Source: Piscinibacter defluvii
GTDB taxonomy: Bacteria > Pseudomonadota > Gammaproteobacteria > Burkholderiales > Burkholderiaceae_C
NCBI RefSeq assembly: GCF_004011805.1
Contig: NZ_RCHJ01000023.1
Span: forward strand, 43,629-107,628
Reading direction: 5' to 3'
Length of the DNA stretch: 64,000 bases
The notes below the pieces were generated by a model. That model was not told where the DNA came from. It worked only from the letters and a program-made list of their open reading frames with translations, and did not search any database. Shown piece after piece: positions 10,285 to 20,255 of this stretch; position 1 is the first letter of the stretch; the number at the start of each line of letters is the position of its first letter. Position numbers and translations under genes: made by a program.

Positions 10285-11940
10285 ATGCACAACGCGTTCG
10301 AACAGTTCGCCCTGCTGCTGCTGATCTGCGCCCTGGCCGGCGCGCTGTTCGTGCGGCTGCGCCAGCCGGTACTGATCGCCTACATCGTGGTCGGCATTGC
10401 GGTCGGGCCGGCCGGCTTCGGGCTCGTCAGCGCGCACGACCAGGTCGACCTGCTCGCGCAGGTGGGCGTGGCGGTGCTGCTGTTCGCCGTCGGCCTCAAG
10501 CTCGACCTGCACCACATCCGCCACATCGGCCCGGTGGCGCTGGCCACCGGCCTCGGGCAGCTGGCCTTCACGATCGTGATCGGCTTCGCGTTGCTGCTGG
10601 CGTTGGGCAAGGGGCTGATGGACGCGATCTACGTCGCGGTGGCGCTGACCTTCTCCAGCACCATCATCATCGTCAAGCTGCTGTCCGACAAGCGCGAGCT
10701 CGACAGCCTGCACGGCCGCATCGCGGTGGGCTTCCTGATCGTGCAGGACCTGGCGGTGGTGGTCGCGATGATGGCCATGAGCGCGCTGCGCAGTGGCGCC
10801 GGCGACGCCTCGCTGGCCGACGTCGCGCTGTCGCTGGCCTGGCGCGTGGCCGTGGCGGCTGCGGCGCTGGCGGTGCTGATGCGCTGGGTGCTGCCGGCCG
10901 TGGTGGCGGCGATGGCACGCTCGCAGGAACTGCTGCTGGTGTTCGCGGTGGCCTGGGGCGTGGCGCTGGCCGCGCTGGGCGAATGGGCCGGCTTCAGCAA
11001 GGAGGCCGGCGCCTTCCTGGCCGGCTTCTCGCTTGCCTCCACGCCCTACCGCGAGGCGATGAACGCACGGCTGACGGGGCTGCGCGACTTCCTGCTGCTG
11101 TTCTTCTTCATCGACCTGGGCGCGCGGCTGGACTTCTCCACGCTCGGCGCGGAACTCGGCGCCGCGGCCGTGCTCTCGCTGTTCGTGCTGATCGGCAACC
11201 CGCTGATCGTGATGGGCATCATGGGCGTCATGGGATACCGCAAGCGCACCGGCTTCCTCGCCGGGCTGACGGTGGCGCAGATCAGCGAGTTCTCGATCGT
11301 CTTCGTGGCCATGGGCATCACGCTGGGTCATGTCGGCGTGCCGGCGCTGGGCTTGACCACGCTGGTGGGGCTGGTGACGATCACGGCGTCGACCTACATG
11401 ATCCTGTACTCGCAGCCGCTGTACGAACGCCTCGCACCCTGGCTGGGTGTGTTCGAGCGCAGGCGCCCGTGGCGCGAGCTGGCTGCCGAGGCGCGAGACG
11501 ACGACGGCCGGCCGCCGCAGGCGGTGGTGTTCGGCCTGGGTCGCTACGGCAGCCGCCTGCTGCGCCAGTTGCGCGACGCCGGCGTGCACGCGCTGGGGGT
11601 GGACTTCGACCCGGAGGCGGTGCGCGAGCTGCGCGCGCAGGGCCTGCCGGTGGAGTTCGGCGACGGCGAGGATCCGCAGTTCCTCGAGACGCTGCCGCTC
11701 GCGCGCTCGCCCTGGGTGATCACGACGCTGCCGCAGTGGGAGTCCAACCGCGCGCTGCTGCATGCCTTGCAGTCGGTGCACTACCGCGGCCGCGTGGCCG
11801 GCGCGGCGCGTGACGCACTGCATGCGCGCCTGCTCGCCGAGGCCGGCGTGGCACCGGTGCTCAACCCCTTCGACGACGCCGCCGACCACGCGGCACGCCA
11901 TCTCGCGCAAGCGATCCGGCAAGAGGAGACGACCTCATGA
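10285..11940 (+). CDS. CPA2 monovalent cation/proton antiporter with RCK domain
   Basis: A 551-residue KefB/KefC-like protein. Residues 1-395 form about 12 membrane segments of the CPA2 fold. Residues about 411-530 form a TrkA-N (RCK) domain with the nucleotide-binding motif FGLGRYGSRLL and the acidic GVDFDPEAV strand end. It probably exchanges K+ (or Na+) for H+, gated by NAD(H) or another ligand. Its stop overlaps the start of the universal stress protein (ATGA), so the two are coupled. There is no separate KefF/KefG-like oxidoreductase beside it. Confidence 0.9.
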   Translation: MHNAFEQFALLLLICALAGALFVRLRQPVLIAYIVVGIAVGPAGFGLVSAHDQVDLLAQVGVAVLLFAVGLKLDLHHIRHIGPVALATGLGQLAFTIVIGFALLLALGKGLMDAIYVAVALTFSSTIIIVKLLSDKRELDSLHGRIAVGFLIVQDLAVVVAMMAMSALRSGAGDASLADVALSLAWRVAVAAAALAVLMRWVLPAVVAAMARSQELLLVFAVAWGVALAALGEWAGFSKEAGAFLAGFSLASTPYREAMNARLTGLRDFLLLFFFIDLGARLDFSTLGAELGAAAVLSLFVLIGNPLIVMGIMGVMGYRKRTGFLAGLTVAQISEFSIVFVAMGITLGHVGVPALGLTTLVGLVTITASTYMILYSQPLYERLAPWLGVFERRRPWRELAAEARDDDGRPPQAVVFGLGRYGSRLLRQLRDAGVHALGVDFDPEAVRELRAQGLPVEFGDGEDPQFLETLPLARSPWVITTLPQWESNRALLHALQSVHYRGRVAGAARDALHARLLAEAGVAPVLNPFDDAADHAARHLAQAIRQEETTS

Positions 11941-12830
11941 ACCCCACCGGCCCCGTGCTCGCCGCCACCGACTTCTCCCCACACGCCCGTCACGCCGCCG
12001 ACCGCGCGGCACGCATCGCGCATGCGAAGGGCGCGCCGCTGGCGCTGCTGCACGTGCTGCCGGGCGAGGCGCTGGCGAGCCTGCGCCAGTGGCTGGGCGC
12101 GGCGAACGCGCCCGAGGCGCAGCTGACCGGCGACGCCCGCGAGCAGCTCCAGCGGCTGGCCACGGAGCTGGGTGCGGCACGCCACGTCGAGGTGGCCTGC
12201 AGCGTCACGGCCGGGCCGCCGGTGGACGAGATCCTGCGCGAGGCCGAGCGGCTCGATGCGCGGCTGATCGTGCTCGGCGCGCGTGGCATCGGCTTCCTGC
12301 GCCGCCTGGTGCTCGGCACCACCGCCGAGCGACTGCTGCGCCGCACGGCGCGCCCGCTGCTGGTGGTGCGCCAGACCCCGCACGAGCCCTACCGGCGCGT
12401 GCTGGTGGCGCTGGACTTCTCGCCCTGGTCGGGCCAGGCGCTGGCGCTGGCGCGGCGCATCGCGCCGCATGCGCAGCTGGTGCTGTTCAGCGCCTTCGAG
12501 GTGCCCTTTGGGGAGAAGCTGCGCTTCGCCGGCGTCGATGCGGCCACCATCGAGGCCTACCGCCGCAAGGCGCGGGCCGATGCGACGCAGGCGGTGCACC
12601 GCCTCGCCGCGGCGGCCGGCCTGAAGCCCGCGCAGTGGCAGGCTTGCGTGGTCGAGGGTGACGCCTCGCTGCGCCTGGTGGAGAAGGAACAGGAGCTCGA
12701 CTGCGACCTCGTCGTGCTCGGCAAGCACGGCATCGCGGCCACGGTCGACCTGCTGCTGGGCAGCGTCACCAAGCACGTGCTCGCGGAGGGCAGCACCGAC
12801 GTGGCCGTGTCCACCGCGCAGGAGCCATGA
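11937..12830 (+). CDS. Tandem universal stress protein (UspA x2)
   Basis: The 297-residue cytoplasmic protein has two Usp domains (about 1-145 and 152-295). Each has the ATP-binding pattern G-2X-G-9X-G(S/T): GARGIGFLRRLVLGTTA and GKHGIAATVDLLLGSVT. The gene overlaps the CPA2 antiporter upstream and the SLC13 permease downstream by 4 nt each, so it may regulate ion transport in response to energy state. A close paralogue lies at 20256-21152 beyond the Mrp operon. Confidence 0.93.
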   Translation: MNPTGPVLAATDFSPHARHAADRAARIAHAKGAPLALLHVLPGEALASLRQWLGAANAPEAQLTGDAREQLQRLATELGAARHVEVACSVTAGPPVDEILREAERLDARLIVLGARGIGFLRRLVLGTTAERLLRRTARPLLVVRQTPHEPYRRVLVALDFSPWSGQALALARRIAPHAQLVLFSAFEVPFGEKLRFAGVDAATIEAYRRKARADATQAVHRLAAAAGLKPAQWQACVVEGDASLRLVEKEQELDCDLVVLGKHGIAATVDLLLGSVTKHVLAEGSTDVAVSTAQEP

Positions 12831-14182
12831 CGCCGGCGTTCGCGCTGCCCTGGCGTGCGCTCGGCTGCATTGCCGCGGCCGCCGCCGTGCACGCTGCCGC
12901 GCCGCCGCCCGAGGCGCTGCGCGCCGGGCTGGCGCTGTTCGTGCTGATCGGCGGGCTGTGGATGACGCAGGCGCTGCACCTGAGCGTCACCGCGCTGCTG
13001 GTGCCGCTGCTGGCGGCGCTGGCCGGCCTGATGGACCTGCGTGGAGCGCTCGCCTCGTTCGCGCACCCGGTGATCTTTCTCTTCCTCGGCAGCTTCGCGC
13101 TCGCCGCCGCGCTGCAGCAGCAGGGGCTGGACCGCGCGCTCGCCGCGGCGATGCTGCGCGCGGCCGGCGGGCGGCGCGCGCGCGCCGTGGCGCTGCTGTT
13201 CGTGCTGACGGCGCTGCTCTCGATGTGGATCAGCAACACCGCGACGGTGGCGATGATGCTGCCCCTGGCGCTCGCGCTGCTGGCTTCGGGCGACGCCCGG
13301 GAGCCGCCGGGCGCGCGTGAGCAGGCCTTCGTGCTGCTCGGGGTGGCCTACAGCGCCAGCATCGGCGGCATCGGCACCCTGGTGGGGAGCCCGCCCAACG
13401 CCATCGCGGCGGCGCAGGCCGGCATCGGCTTCACGCAGTGGCTTGCCTTCGGGCTGCCGCTGGTGCTCGTGCTGCTGCCGCTGATGGCCGCGGTGCTCTA
13501 CGCGCTGCTGCGGCCGCGGCTGGCCGGACACATTGCGCTGGCGCAGGACGAGCCGCTCGAGTGGACCGCGCCGCGGCGCTGGACGCTCGCCGTCTTCGTG
13601 CTCACGGCCGGCGGCTGGGTGGCCGGCGCGCCGCTGGCGCGGGCGCTGGGCATCACCGCCGACATCGACAGCCTGGTGGCGCTGGCAGCGATCGTCGCGC
13701 TGGTGGCCGGCGGCGCGATCGGCTGGACGCAGGTGGAGCGGCACGCGCACTGGAGCGTGCTGCTCCTGTTCGGCGGCGGCCTCGCGCTCAGCGAGGTCAT
13801 GGCGGCCAGCGGAGCGAGCCGCTGGCTCGCCGATGCCGTCGTGGCGCAGGTGCAGGGCGTGCCGGCGTGGCTGGTGATCGTCGCGGTGGTGACCTTCGTG
13901 GTCTTCCTGACCGAACTGGTCAGCAACACCGCCAGCGCCGCGCTGCTCGTGCCCATCTTCATGGGCGTGGCCTCGGCGCTCGGGCTGCCGCCGGTCATGC
14001 TGGCGGCGGCCATCGCCGCCTCGGCCTCCTGCGCCTTCATGCTGCCGGTGGCCACGCCGCCCAACGCGATCGTCTTCGCCACCGAGCAGGTGCCCCAGGC
14101 CACGATGATGCGCTGCGGCCTGGTGCTCAACCTCGTGTGCATCGCGGTCATCGCCGGCCTGGCCGCGCTGGCGTTCGGCTGA
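12827..14182 (+). CDS. SLC13/DASS family anion permease
   Basis: The 451-residue integral membrane protein has about 11-12 helices and the two paired SNT motifs of the divalent-anion:Na+ symporter family, ISNTATVAMMLPL and VSNTASAALLVPI, plus the GSPPNAIA and TPPNAIVFA loops. Relatives import dicarboxylates, citrate or sulfate with Na+. It is the last gene of the plus-strand ion block and converges on the Mrp operon. The Na+ gradient made by Mrp could drive it; the substrate is unknown. Confidence 0.9.
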   Translation: MTPAFALPWRALGCIAAAAAVHAAAPPPEALRAGLALFVLIGGLWMTQALHLSVTALLVPLLAALAGLMDLRGALASFAHPVIFLFLGSFALAAALQQQGLDRALAAAMLRAAGGRRARAVALLFVLTALLSMWISNTATVAMMLPLALALLASGDAREPPGAREQAFVLLGVAYSASIGGIGTLVGSPPNAIAAAQAGIGFTQWLAFGLPLVLVLLPLMAAVLYALLRPRLAGHIALAQDEPLEWTAPRRWTLAVFVLTAGGWVAGAPLARALGITADIDSLVALAAIVALVAGGAIGWTQVERHAHWSVLLLFGGGLALSEVMAASGASRWLADAVVAQVQGVPAWLVIVAVVTFVVFLTELVSNTASAALLVPIFMGVASALGLPPVMLAAAIAASASCAFMLPVATPPNAIVFATEQVPQATMMRCGLVLNLVCIAVIAGLAALAFG

Positions 14183-14193
14183 CGACCGCTGCG

Positions 14194-14532
14194 CTACAGC
14201 CGGCCGCCCAGCGGCGGCGGCAGCGCATCGCCGGCCTGGCGGCGCCGGAACAGCGCGGCGCGTGCCAGCACGATGGTGGTCACCGGCGCGGTGATCGACA
14301 GCACGATGATCACCAGCCAGACGTGCAGCGCGAGTCCACCGCCACGGGTGCTGAAGTGGATGATCGACGCCAACGTGACGATCCAGGCCGCCAGCGTGGA
14401 GGCCAGCGCCGGCGCATGCATGCGCGCGAAGAAGTCGGGCAGGCGCGCCAGGCCCAGCGCGGCCACCAGCACCACGGCGCCGCTGGCCAGCAGCAGCAGC
14501 GCGACAGCGATCTCGGCCGGCGGCGGCATCAT
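14194..14532 (-). CDS. mrpG: Mrp/Pha Na+/H+ antiporter subunit G
   Basis: The 112-residue protein has three membrane segments and the MrpG/PhaG pattern GLARLPDFFARMHAPA. It is a small subunit of the multisubunit monovalent cation/proton antiporter and is needed for complex assembly. It is the last gene of the operon AB-C-D-E-F-G, and its ATG overlaps the mrpF stop by 4 nt. Confidence 0.93.
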   Translation of the reverse strand: MMPPPAEIAVALLLLASGAVVLVAALGLARLPDFFARMHAPALASTLAAWIVTLASIIHFSTRGGGLALHVWLVIIVLSITAPVTTIVLARAALFRRRQAGDALPPPLGGRL

Positions 14533-14807
14533 TCGATCGCCTCGCCGCGCAGCAGGAACTTGGCCAGCGCCACCGAGCCGACGAAGCCGAACAGCACCAT
14601 CAGCAGCGCGCCTTCGAAGTACATCCGGCTGTCGTAGCGGACCGCCAGCACCAGCATCACCAGCATGCCGACGATGTAGAGGAAGTCGAGCGCCAGCACG
14701 CGGTCCTGCGCGCTCGGGCCGCGCGCCACGCGCAGCAGCCCGATGGCCATGGCCAGCACGTACAGCACCAGCGTCGCGTCGATCGCCAGGGCGAGGAAGG
14801 GGCTCAT
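14529..14807 (-). CDS. mrpF: Mrp/Pha Na+/H+ antiporter subunit F
   Basis: The 92-residue product has three membrane helices and the MrpF core RVARGPSAQDRVLALDFLYI, in which the Asp is conserved in the family. The ATG at 14807 overlaps the end of mrpE by 4 nt, and the stop overlaps mrpG, as expected for tight coupling of small subunits. Confidence 0.93.
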   Translation of the reverse strand: MSPFLALAIDATLVLYVLAMAIGLLRVARGPSAQDRVLALDFLYIVGMLVMLVLAVRYDSRMYFEGALLMVLFGFVGSVALAKFLLRGEAIE

Positions 14808-15292
14808 TCGAAGATCTCCTTCAGCGGCATCTCGTAGTCGGTGCGGAAGTGGGCGAGGAAGGCCGCCTCGTCGTCGAGATCGAACACATGCATCAGCAGC
14901 GCGCTGCGGTCGGGTGCCAGCTCGCACCACACGGTGCCGGGCACCACGGCGGTGATCATCGCCAGCGCGGCCAGCGCGTGTTCGTCGCGCAGCGCCAGCG
15001 GCACGACGACAAAGGTGCCGCGCGGCGGCTGGCGGCGCGAGCGCAGCACGCCGCGCGCCACGTCGAGCGCCGAGCGCAGCACGTCGCGGCCGACGCGCAG
15101 GATCAGCCGCACCAGCACGCCGATGCGCCGCAGCGGCCCGGGCCGCGGGCGCAGCGGCTGCGCCAGCAGCGGCATCACCACCGCCACCAGCAGGCCGAGC
15201 AGCAGCTGGCCGGGGCTGGTACTGCGCGTCAGCAGCAGCCAGCCGCCGAACAGGCCGAGCGAGAGCCAGGGCGAGGGCAGCCAGCGCTTCAT
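14804..15292 (-). CDS. mrpE: Mrp/Pha Na+/H+ antiporter subunit E
   Basis: The 162-residue protein has two N-terminal membrane helices and a cytoplasmic domain containing ALAMITAVVPGTVWCELAPD, typical of MrpE (segment TPGT in most members). The ATG at 15292 overlaps the mrpD stop (15289). MrpE joins the two halves of the antiporter complex. Confidence 0.92.
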   Translation of the reverse strand: MKRWLPSPWLSLGLFGGWLLLTRSTSPGQLLLGLLVAVVMPLLAQPLRPRPGPLRRIGVLVRLILRVGRDVLRSALDVARGVLRSRRQPPRGTFVVVPLALRDEHALAALAMITAVVPGTVWCELAPDRSALLMHVFDLDDEAAFLAHFRTDYEMPLKEIFE

Positions 15293-16938
15293 GGCGCGGC
15301 TCCCGCGGCGCGCAACACCGGGCGCGTGCCCAGCACCGCGTCGATGTAGCGCTGCGGCTCGTGGAGCGCCTGCGCGGCCTCGCGCGTGTAGCCGAGCATG
15401 GCCTCGCCGTGCAGCACCAGCGCGACCAGCGCCGCCACCAGCGCCGCCACCGGCAGCGTCTCGGCGACGCGCAGCCGTGGCGCCGGGGCGTCGCCGGCGG
15501 TCCAGAAGTGGCGGATGCCCACGCGCATCAGCGCCGTGGCGGCCAGCAGGCCGGAGGCGATCAGCAGCCCGAAGAGCGCCCAGCTGCGGCCCGAGCCGAT
15601 CTCCAGCAGCGTGGTCAGCATCGCCAGCTTGGCGACGAAACCGGCCAGCGGCGGCAGCCCGGCCACCACCAGCGCGCAGACGGTGAACGAGACGCCGAGG
15701 AAGGCCAGCGCGGCGGGGATGGCGCGGCCGATCAGCGCTTCCTCGTTGTCGTCGAGGTTGGTGCTCGGCGGCGGCTCGGCGTCGAAGAACACCGGCAGCG
15801 CGTCGTTGCCGTCGTCGAGCTGCGCCGGGCCGAGCTCGACCTGCCGGCTGCGCTCGAGCAGCTCGACGAGCAGGAACATTGCCGCGCTGGCGAGCGTGGA
15901 GGTGGCGAGGTAGAACAGCGCGCCGCCGGTCAGCGCCGGCTGGCCGAAGCCGATCGCCGCCACCAGCGTGCCCGACGAGGCGATCACGCTGAAGCCGGCC
16001 AGCCGCGCGAACTGCTGCGCGGCCAGCATGCCGACGGCGCCGAAGGCCAGCGTGGCCAGGCCGCCCCACACCATCACCTCGCCGCCGAAGCCGGCCGAGG
16101 CGCCGGCGCTGGCCGGGAAGCACAGCGTCCACAGCCGCAGCAGCGCGTAGACGCCGACCTTGGTGAGGATGGCGAACACCGCCGCGGCCGGCGCGCTGGC
16201 CGCGGCGTAGGCCGGCGGCAGCCAGAAGTTCAGCGGCCAGACCGCCACCTTGGCGAGGAAGGCCACCGCCAGGATGGCCGCGCCGGCGTGCAGCAGGCCG
16301 CGGTCGCTGGCCGGCACCAGCGGCAGCTTGTGGGCGATGTCGGCCATGTTCAGCGTGCCGGTCACGCCGTACAGCACCGCCACGCCGATCAGGAACAGCA
16401 GCGAGGCCACCAGGTTGATGGCGATGTAGTGCAGCCCGGCGCGCACCCGCGCCATGCCCCCGCCGTGCAGCAGCAGCCCGTAGCTGGCCGCCAGCAGCAC
16501 CTCGAAGAAGACGAACAGGTTGAACAGGTCGGCGGTCAGGAAGGCGCCGTACAGGCCCATCAGCTGCAGCTGGAACAGCACGTGGAAGTACACGCCGGCG
16601 TGCTGCCAGCGCGCCAGCGCGTAGAGCAGCGCGGCCAGGCCCACCGCGCCGGCGAGCACCGCCATCAGCGCCGAGAGCCGGTCGGCCACCAGCACGATGC
16701 CGAAGGGCACCGGCCAGTTGCCCGGCAGGTAGACGGCGAAGGCCGACGGTGCCGACGCCGCGTCCACGCGCAGCAGCAGCGCCACCGCGAACGCCAGGCC
16801 GAGCGCCGCCGAGGCCAGGTTGAGCACCGCCTTCAGGCCGCGCCGGCCTTCGCCGAGCAGCAGCATCAGCGCGGCGGTGGCCAACGGCAGCAGCACCGGC
16901 GCGACCACCAGGTGCTCGGGGCCGAAGGGCAGCGTCAT
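15289..16938 (-). CDS. mrpD: Mrp/Pha Na+/H+ antiporter subunit D (NuoN/M-like)
   Basis: A 549-residue protein with about 14 membrane helices, homologous to the proton-pumping subunits of complex I. Characteristic parts are LFVFFEVLLAASYGLLLHGG near residue 130 and AFLAKVAVWPLNFWLPPAYA near 225, with the conserved Lys of the proton path. An unusual hydrophilic loop of about 40 residues (about 385-420, rich in D, E and P) precedes helix 12. The ATG at 16938 overlaps mrpC by 4 nt. Confidence 0.93.
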   Translation of the reverse strand: MTLPFGPEHLVVAPVLLPLATAALMLLLGEGRRGLKAVLNLASAALGLAFAVALLLRVDAASAPSAFAVYLPGNWPVPFGIVLVADRLSALMAVLAGAVGLAALLYALARWQHAGVYFHVLFQLQLMGLYGAFLTADLFNLFVFFEVLLAASYGLLLHGGGMARVRAGLHYIAINLVASLLFLIGVAVLYGVTGTLNMADIAHKLPLVPASDRGLLHAGAAILAVAFLAKVAVWPLNFWLPPAYAAASAPAAAVFAILTKVGVYALLRLWTLCFPASAGASAGFGGEVMVWGGLATLAFGAVGMLAAQQFARLAGFSVIASSGTLVAAIGFGQPALTGGALFYLATSTLASAAMFLLVELLERSRQVELGPAQLDDGNDALPVFFDAEPPPSTNLDDNEEALIGRAIPAALAFLGVSFTVCALVVAGLPPLAGFVAKLAMLTTLLEIGSGRSWALFGLLIASGLLAATALMRVGIRHFWTAGDAPAPRLRVAETLPVAALVAALVALVLHGEAMLGYTREAAQALHEPQRYIDAVLGTRPVLRAAGAAP

Positions 16939-17279
16939 GGCGCCTCCTCCTCGCCGTCGACATGGTCGCCGCCGGACAGGCCGCGCAGCGCCAGCAGCAC
17001 GACCAGGAACAGCGCCGTGGTGGCGAAGCCGATGACGATCGCGGTGAGCACCAGCGACTGCGGCAGCGGGTCGCTGTAGTGCGCCAGGTCGGCCGGCACG
17101 CCGGGCGCGACGATGGGTTCGGCGTCGATCGCCAGGCTGCCGACGCTGAAGATGAAGAGGTTGACCGCGTAGGACAGCAGCGACAGGCCGATCAGCACCT
17201 GGAAGGTCCGCGGGCGCAGCACCAGCCACACGCCGGCGCTGGCCAGCACGCCCACCGCGAGCGAGATGATCATCTCCAT
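16935..17279 (-). CDS. mrpC: Mrp/Pha Na+/H+ antiporter subunit C (NuoK-like)
   Basis: The 114-residue, three-helix protein is homologous to NuoK, with IGLSLLSYAVNLFIF in helix 2 and LPQSLVLTAIVIGFATTAL in helix 3. It sits between the fused mrpAB gene and mrpD, with start and stop overlaps on both sides. It ends in an acidic tail (GEEEAP). Confidence 0.95.
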   Translation of the reverse strand: MEMIISLAVGVLASAGVWLVLRPRTFQVLIGLSLLSYAVNLFIFSVGSLAIDAEPIVAPGVPADLAHYSDPLPQSLVLTAIVIGFATTALFLVVLLALRGLSGGDHVDGEEEAP

Positions 17280-20182
17280 CAGGCCTGCTCCTCGTGATCG
17301 TCGGCGGCGGCCTGCTGGCGGCGCGCGCGCAGCGACTGGTGCGCGATGGCCGTCAGCAGCAGCAGCGTGGAGCCGACCACCACGGCGAACACGCCGAGGT
17401 CGAACAGCGCGGCAGTGGGCAGGTGCACCTCGCCGACCAGCGGCCAGTGCACATGGGCGGTGTGCGTGGTCAGGAAGGGGTAGCCCAGCGCCAGCGAGCC
17501 CAGCCCGGTGGCCAGCGCGGCGGCCAGGCCGAAGGCGATCCAGCGCGGTGGCAGCAGGCGCAGGCGCGCCTCCACCCAGCGCGTGCCGCCGACCATGTAC
17601 TGCGCGATGAAGGCGATCGCCACCACCAGCCCGGCGACGAAGCCACCGCCCGGCTCGTTGTGGCCGCGCATGAAGAGATGGAACGCGAACACGAAGGCCA
17701 CCGGCAGCAGCAGCCGCACCAGCACCGCCGGCACCTCGAGGTAACGCTGCGCGGCCTCGCCCTCACCCTCGCTCTGCAGGTCGCTCACCGCGCTGGCGGG
17801 GATGACACGCTGCTGCGCCGGCCGGTCGATCACCTCCTGCGGCGGGCGGAAGCGCCGCAGCAGCGCATAGACGGTGATGCCGACGATGCCCAGCACGGTG
17901 ATCTCGCCCAGCGTGTCGAAGGCGCGGAAGTCGACCAGCATCACGTTGACCACGTTGGTGCCGCCGCCGCCGGGCAGCGCGTTCTCGAGGAAGAAGGGCG
18001 AGATCGACAGCGGCGCATGGCGCGTCAGCAGCGCATACGAGAGCACCGACAGCCCGACGCCGACCAGCAGCGCCAGCACCAGGTCGCGCCGGCGCCGCCA
18101 GCGGGCACGCAGCGTGGTGCGCGGGTCGTCTTCCTCGACGCGCTTGGGCATCCAGCGCAGGCCGAGCAGGAACAGCACCATGGTCACCACCTCCACGGCG
18201 AGCTGCGTGAGCGCGAGGTCGGGCGCGGAGAACCAGGCGAAGGTGATGCACAGCACCAGGCCGACCACCGACAGCAGGGTCAGCGCAGCGAGGCGGTGGA
18301 ACTTGGCCTGCCAGGCCGCACCGATGGCGCAGGCGCCGGCGATCAGCCACAGCGCCACGAACTCCGGCGTGGCCGGCACGCGCGCGCGGTCGCCCCAGGC
18401 GAGCGGCACGATCAGCGCCGAGCCGAGGCCGGCCAGGCCGGCGATCACGAACATCATCAGCAGCTGCGGCTGCAGCCGCCGCGTGCCCAGCCAGCGCACG
18501 GCGCGGCGCGCCAGGTCGCTGGCCAGCGCGAGTGTGGCGTGGAACAGGCGCTGGCCATCCAGCGCGCCGATCAGCGCCGCGCCACGCCGGGTGCGCCGGC
18601 GCAGCCGCTCGGCGAACAGCAGGTACACCAGCACGCCGCCGGCGCTGGCCACTAGGCTCATCACGAGCGGCTCGTTGAAGCCGTGCCACAGCGCGAGGCT
18701 GTAGTCGGGCAGCCTGCCGCCGACCACCGGCGTGGCCGCCGTGGCGAGCATCGGCCCGATCGACCAGGCCGGCAGCGTGCCCACCACCACGCAGGCCAGC
18801 ACCAGCAGCTCAACCGGCACGCGCATCCAGTGCACCGGCTCGTGCGGCTGGCGCGGGCAATCGCCCGAGGTGGGGCCGAAGAACACGTCGTGACCGAAGC
18901 GCAGCGAGTACACCACCGCGAACACGCCGGCCAGCGTGGCCGCCGCCGGCAGCAGGATCTCCACCGACGGGTGCGCCGTGACGAACACCGTCTCGGCGAA
19001 GAACATCTCCTTGGAGAGGAAACCGTTGAGCAGCGGCACGCCGGCCATCGCCGCGCAGGCCACGATGGCCAGCGTGCCGGTGACGGGCATGGCGCGGAAC
19101 AGGCCGTCGAGGCGGCGCATGTCGCGTGTGCCGGTCTCGTGGTCGATGATGCCCACCGACATGAACAGCGAGGCCTTGAAGGTCGCGTGGTTCATCATGT
19201 GGAAGACCGCCGCCACCGCGGCCAGCGGGCTGTTCAGCCCGAGCAGCAGCGTGATCAGCCCGAGGTGGCTGATGGTCGAATACGCCAGCAGGCCCTTCAG
19301 GTCGTTCTGGAACATCGCCGCGTAGGCACCGAGCAGCAGCGTCGCCAGGCCCGCGCCGCCGACGATCCAGAACCAGGCCTCGCTGCCGGCCAGCACCGGC
19401 CACAGCCGCGCGAGCAGGAACACGCCGGCCTTCACCATCGTCGCCGAGTGCAGGTAGGCCGACACCGGCGTGGGCGCGGCCATCGCATGCGGCAGCCAGA
19501 AGTGGAACGGGAACTGCGCGCTCTTGGTCAGCGCGCCCAGCAGCACCAGGCCGAGCGCGAGCGGGTAGAGCGCATGGGCACGCACCGCCTCGCCGGCGGC
19601 CAGCACCACGTCGAGCTCGTGGCTGCCGGCGATGTGGCCGATCAGCAGCACGCCGGCCAGCAGCGCCAGCCCACCGGTGGCGGTGACGGTGAAGGCCATG
19701 CGCGCGCCGCGGCGGGCGTCCTTGCGGTGCGTCCAGTAGCCGATCAGCAGGAACGAGAACACGCTGGTCAGTTCCCAGAACACCACCAGCTGCACCAGGT
19801 TGCCCGACACCACCACGCCGAGCATCGCGCCCATGAAGCCGAGCAGCAGCGAGTAGAAGCGCGCCGCCGGGTCCTCCGGCGAGAGGTAGTAGCGCGCGTA
19901 GACCACCACCAGCAGGCCCATGCCGCTGACCAGCATCGCGAACATCCAGGCGAAGCCGTCGAGGCGCACCACGATGTCCAGCCCCAGGCTGGGCAGCCAG
20001 GCGAGGCGTTCGCTCAGCACCGTGCCCGAGGCCACCTCGGGGTAGAGCAATGCCAGCGGCACCGCCACGGCGAGCGCCACCGCGGCCGCCCACGACGACT
20101 CGAGGTTGCGCGCATTGGTCGGCAGCAGCGCCGCGACGACGGCGCCGACGAAGGGCAGCAGCAGGATCAGCAGCAGCGGCAT
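17279..20182 (-). CDS. mrpAB: Mrp/Pha Na+/H+ antiporter fused subunits A and B
   Basis: The 967-residue membrane protein combines MrpA (residues 1 to about 790, NuoL-like, with LVVFWELTSVFSFLLIGYW and FPFHFWLPHAMAAPTPVSAY) and MrpB (about 800-945, with FHLFMRGHNEPGGGFVAGLV). The A/B fusion is the known group-2 arrangement (PhaAB). It is the first gene of the operon and contains the proposed Na+ and H+ paths. The 73-bp gap upstream, before the convergently oriented stress gene end at 20256, leaves room for only a compact promoter. Confidence 0.95.
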   Translation of the reverse strand: MPLLLILLLPFVGAVVAALLPTNARNLESSWAAAVALAVAVPLALLYPEVASGTVLSERLAWLPSLGLDIVVRLDGFAWMFAMLVSGMGLLVVVYARYYLSPEDPAARFYSLLLGFMGAMLGVVVSGNLVQLVVFWELTSVFSFLLIGYWTHRKDARRGARMAFTVTATGGLALLAGVLLIGHIAGSHELDVVLAAGEAVRAHALYPLALGLVLLGALTKSAQFPFHFWLPHAMAAPTPVSAYLHSATMVKAGVFLLARLWPVLAGSEAWFWIVGGAGLATLLLGAYAAMFQNDLKGLLAYSTISHLGLITLLLGLNSPLAAVAAVFHMMNHATFKASLFMSVGIIDHETGTRDMRRLDGLFRAMPVTGTLAIVACAAMAGVPLLNGFLSKEMFFAETVFVTAHPSVEILLPAAATLAGVFAVVYSLRFGHDVFFGPTSGDCPRQPHEPVHWMRVPVELLVLACVVVGTLPAWSIGPMLATAATPVVGGRLPDYSLALWHGFNEPLVMSLVASAGGVLVYLLFAERLRRRTRRGAALIGALDGQRLFHATLALASDLARRAVRWLGTRRLQPQLLMMFVIAGLAGLGSALIVPLAWGDRARVPATPEFVALWLIAGACAIGAAWQAKFHRLAALTLLSVVGLVLCITFAWFSAPDLALTQLAVEVVTMVLFLLGLRWMPKRVEEDDPRTTLRARWRRRRDLVLALLVGVGLSVLSYALLTRHAPLSISPFFLENALPGGGGTNVVNVMLVDFRAFDTLGEITVLGIVGITVYALLRRFRPPQEVIDRPAQQRVIPASAVSDLQSEGEGEAAQRYLEVPAVLVRLLLPVAFVFAFHLFMRGHNEPGGGFVAGLVVAIAFIAQYMVGGTRWVEARLRLLPPRWIAFGLAAALATGLGSLALGYPFLTTHTAHVHWPLVGEVHLPTAALFDLGVFAVVVGSTLLLLTAIAHQSLRARRQQAAADDHEEQA

Positions 20183-20255
20183 GGCGGGCGATTCTAGGAA
20201 GGCCCACCCGCCCCGCCGGCGCGCCGGGGCACCGGCCGGGACGCGAGGCGCCGCG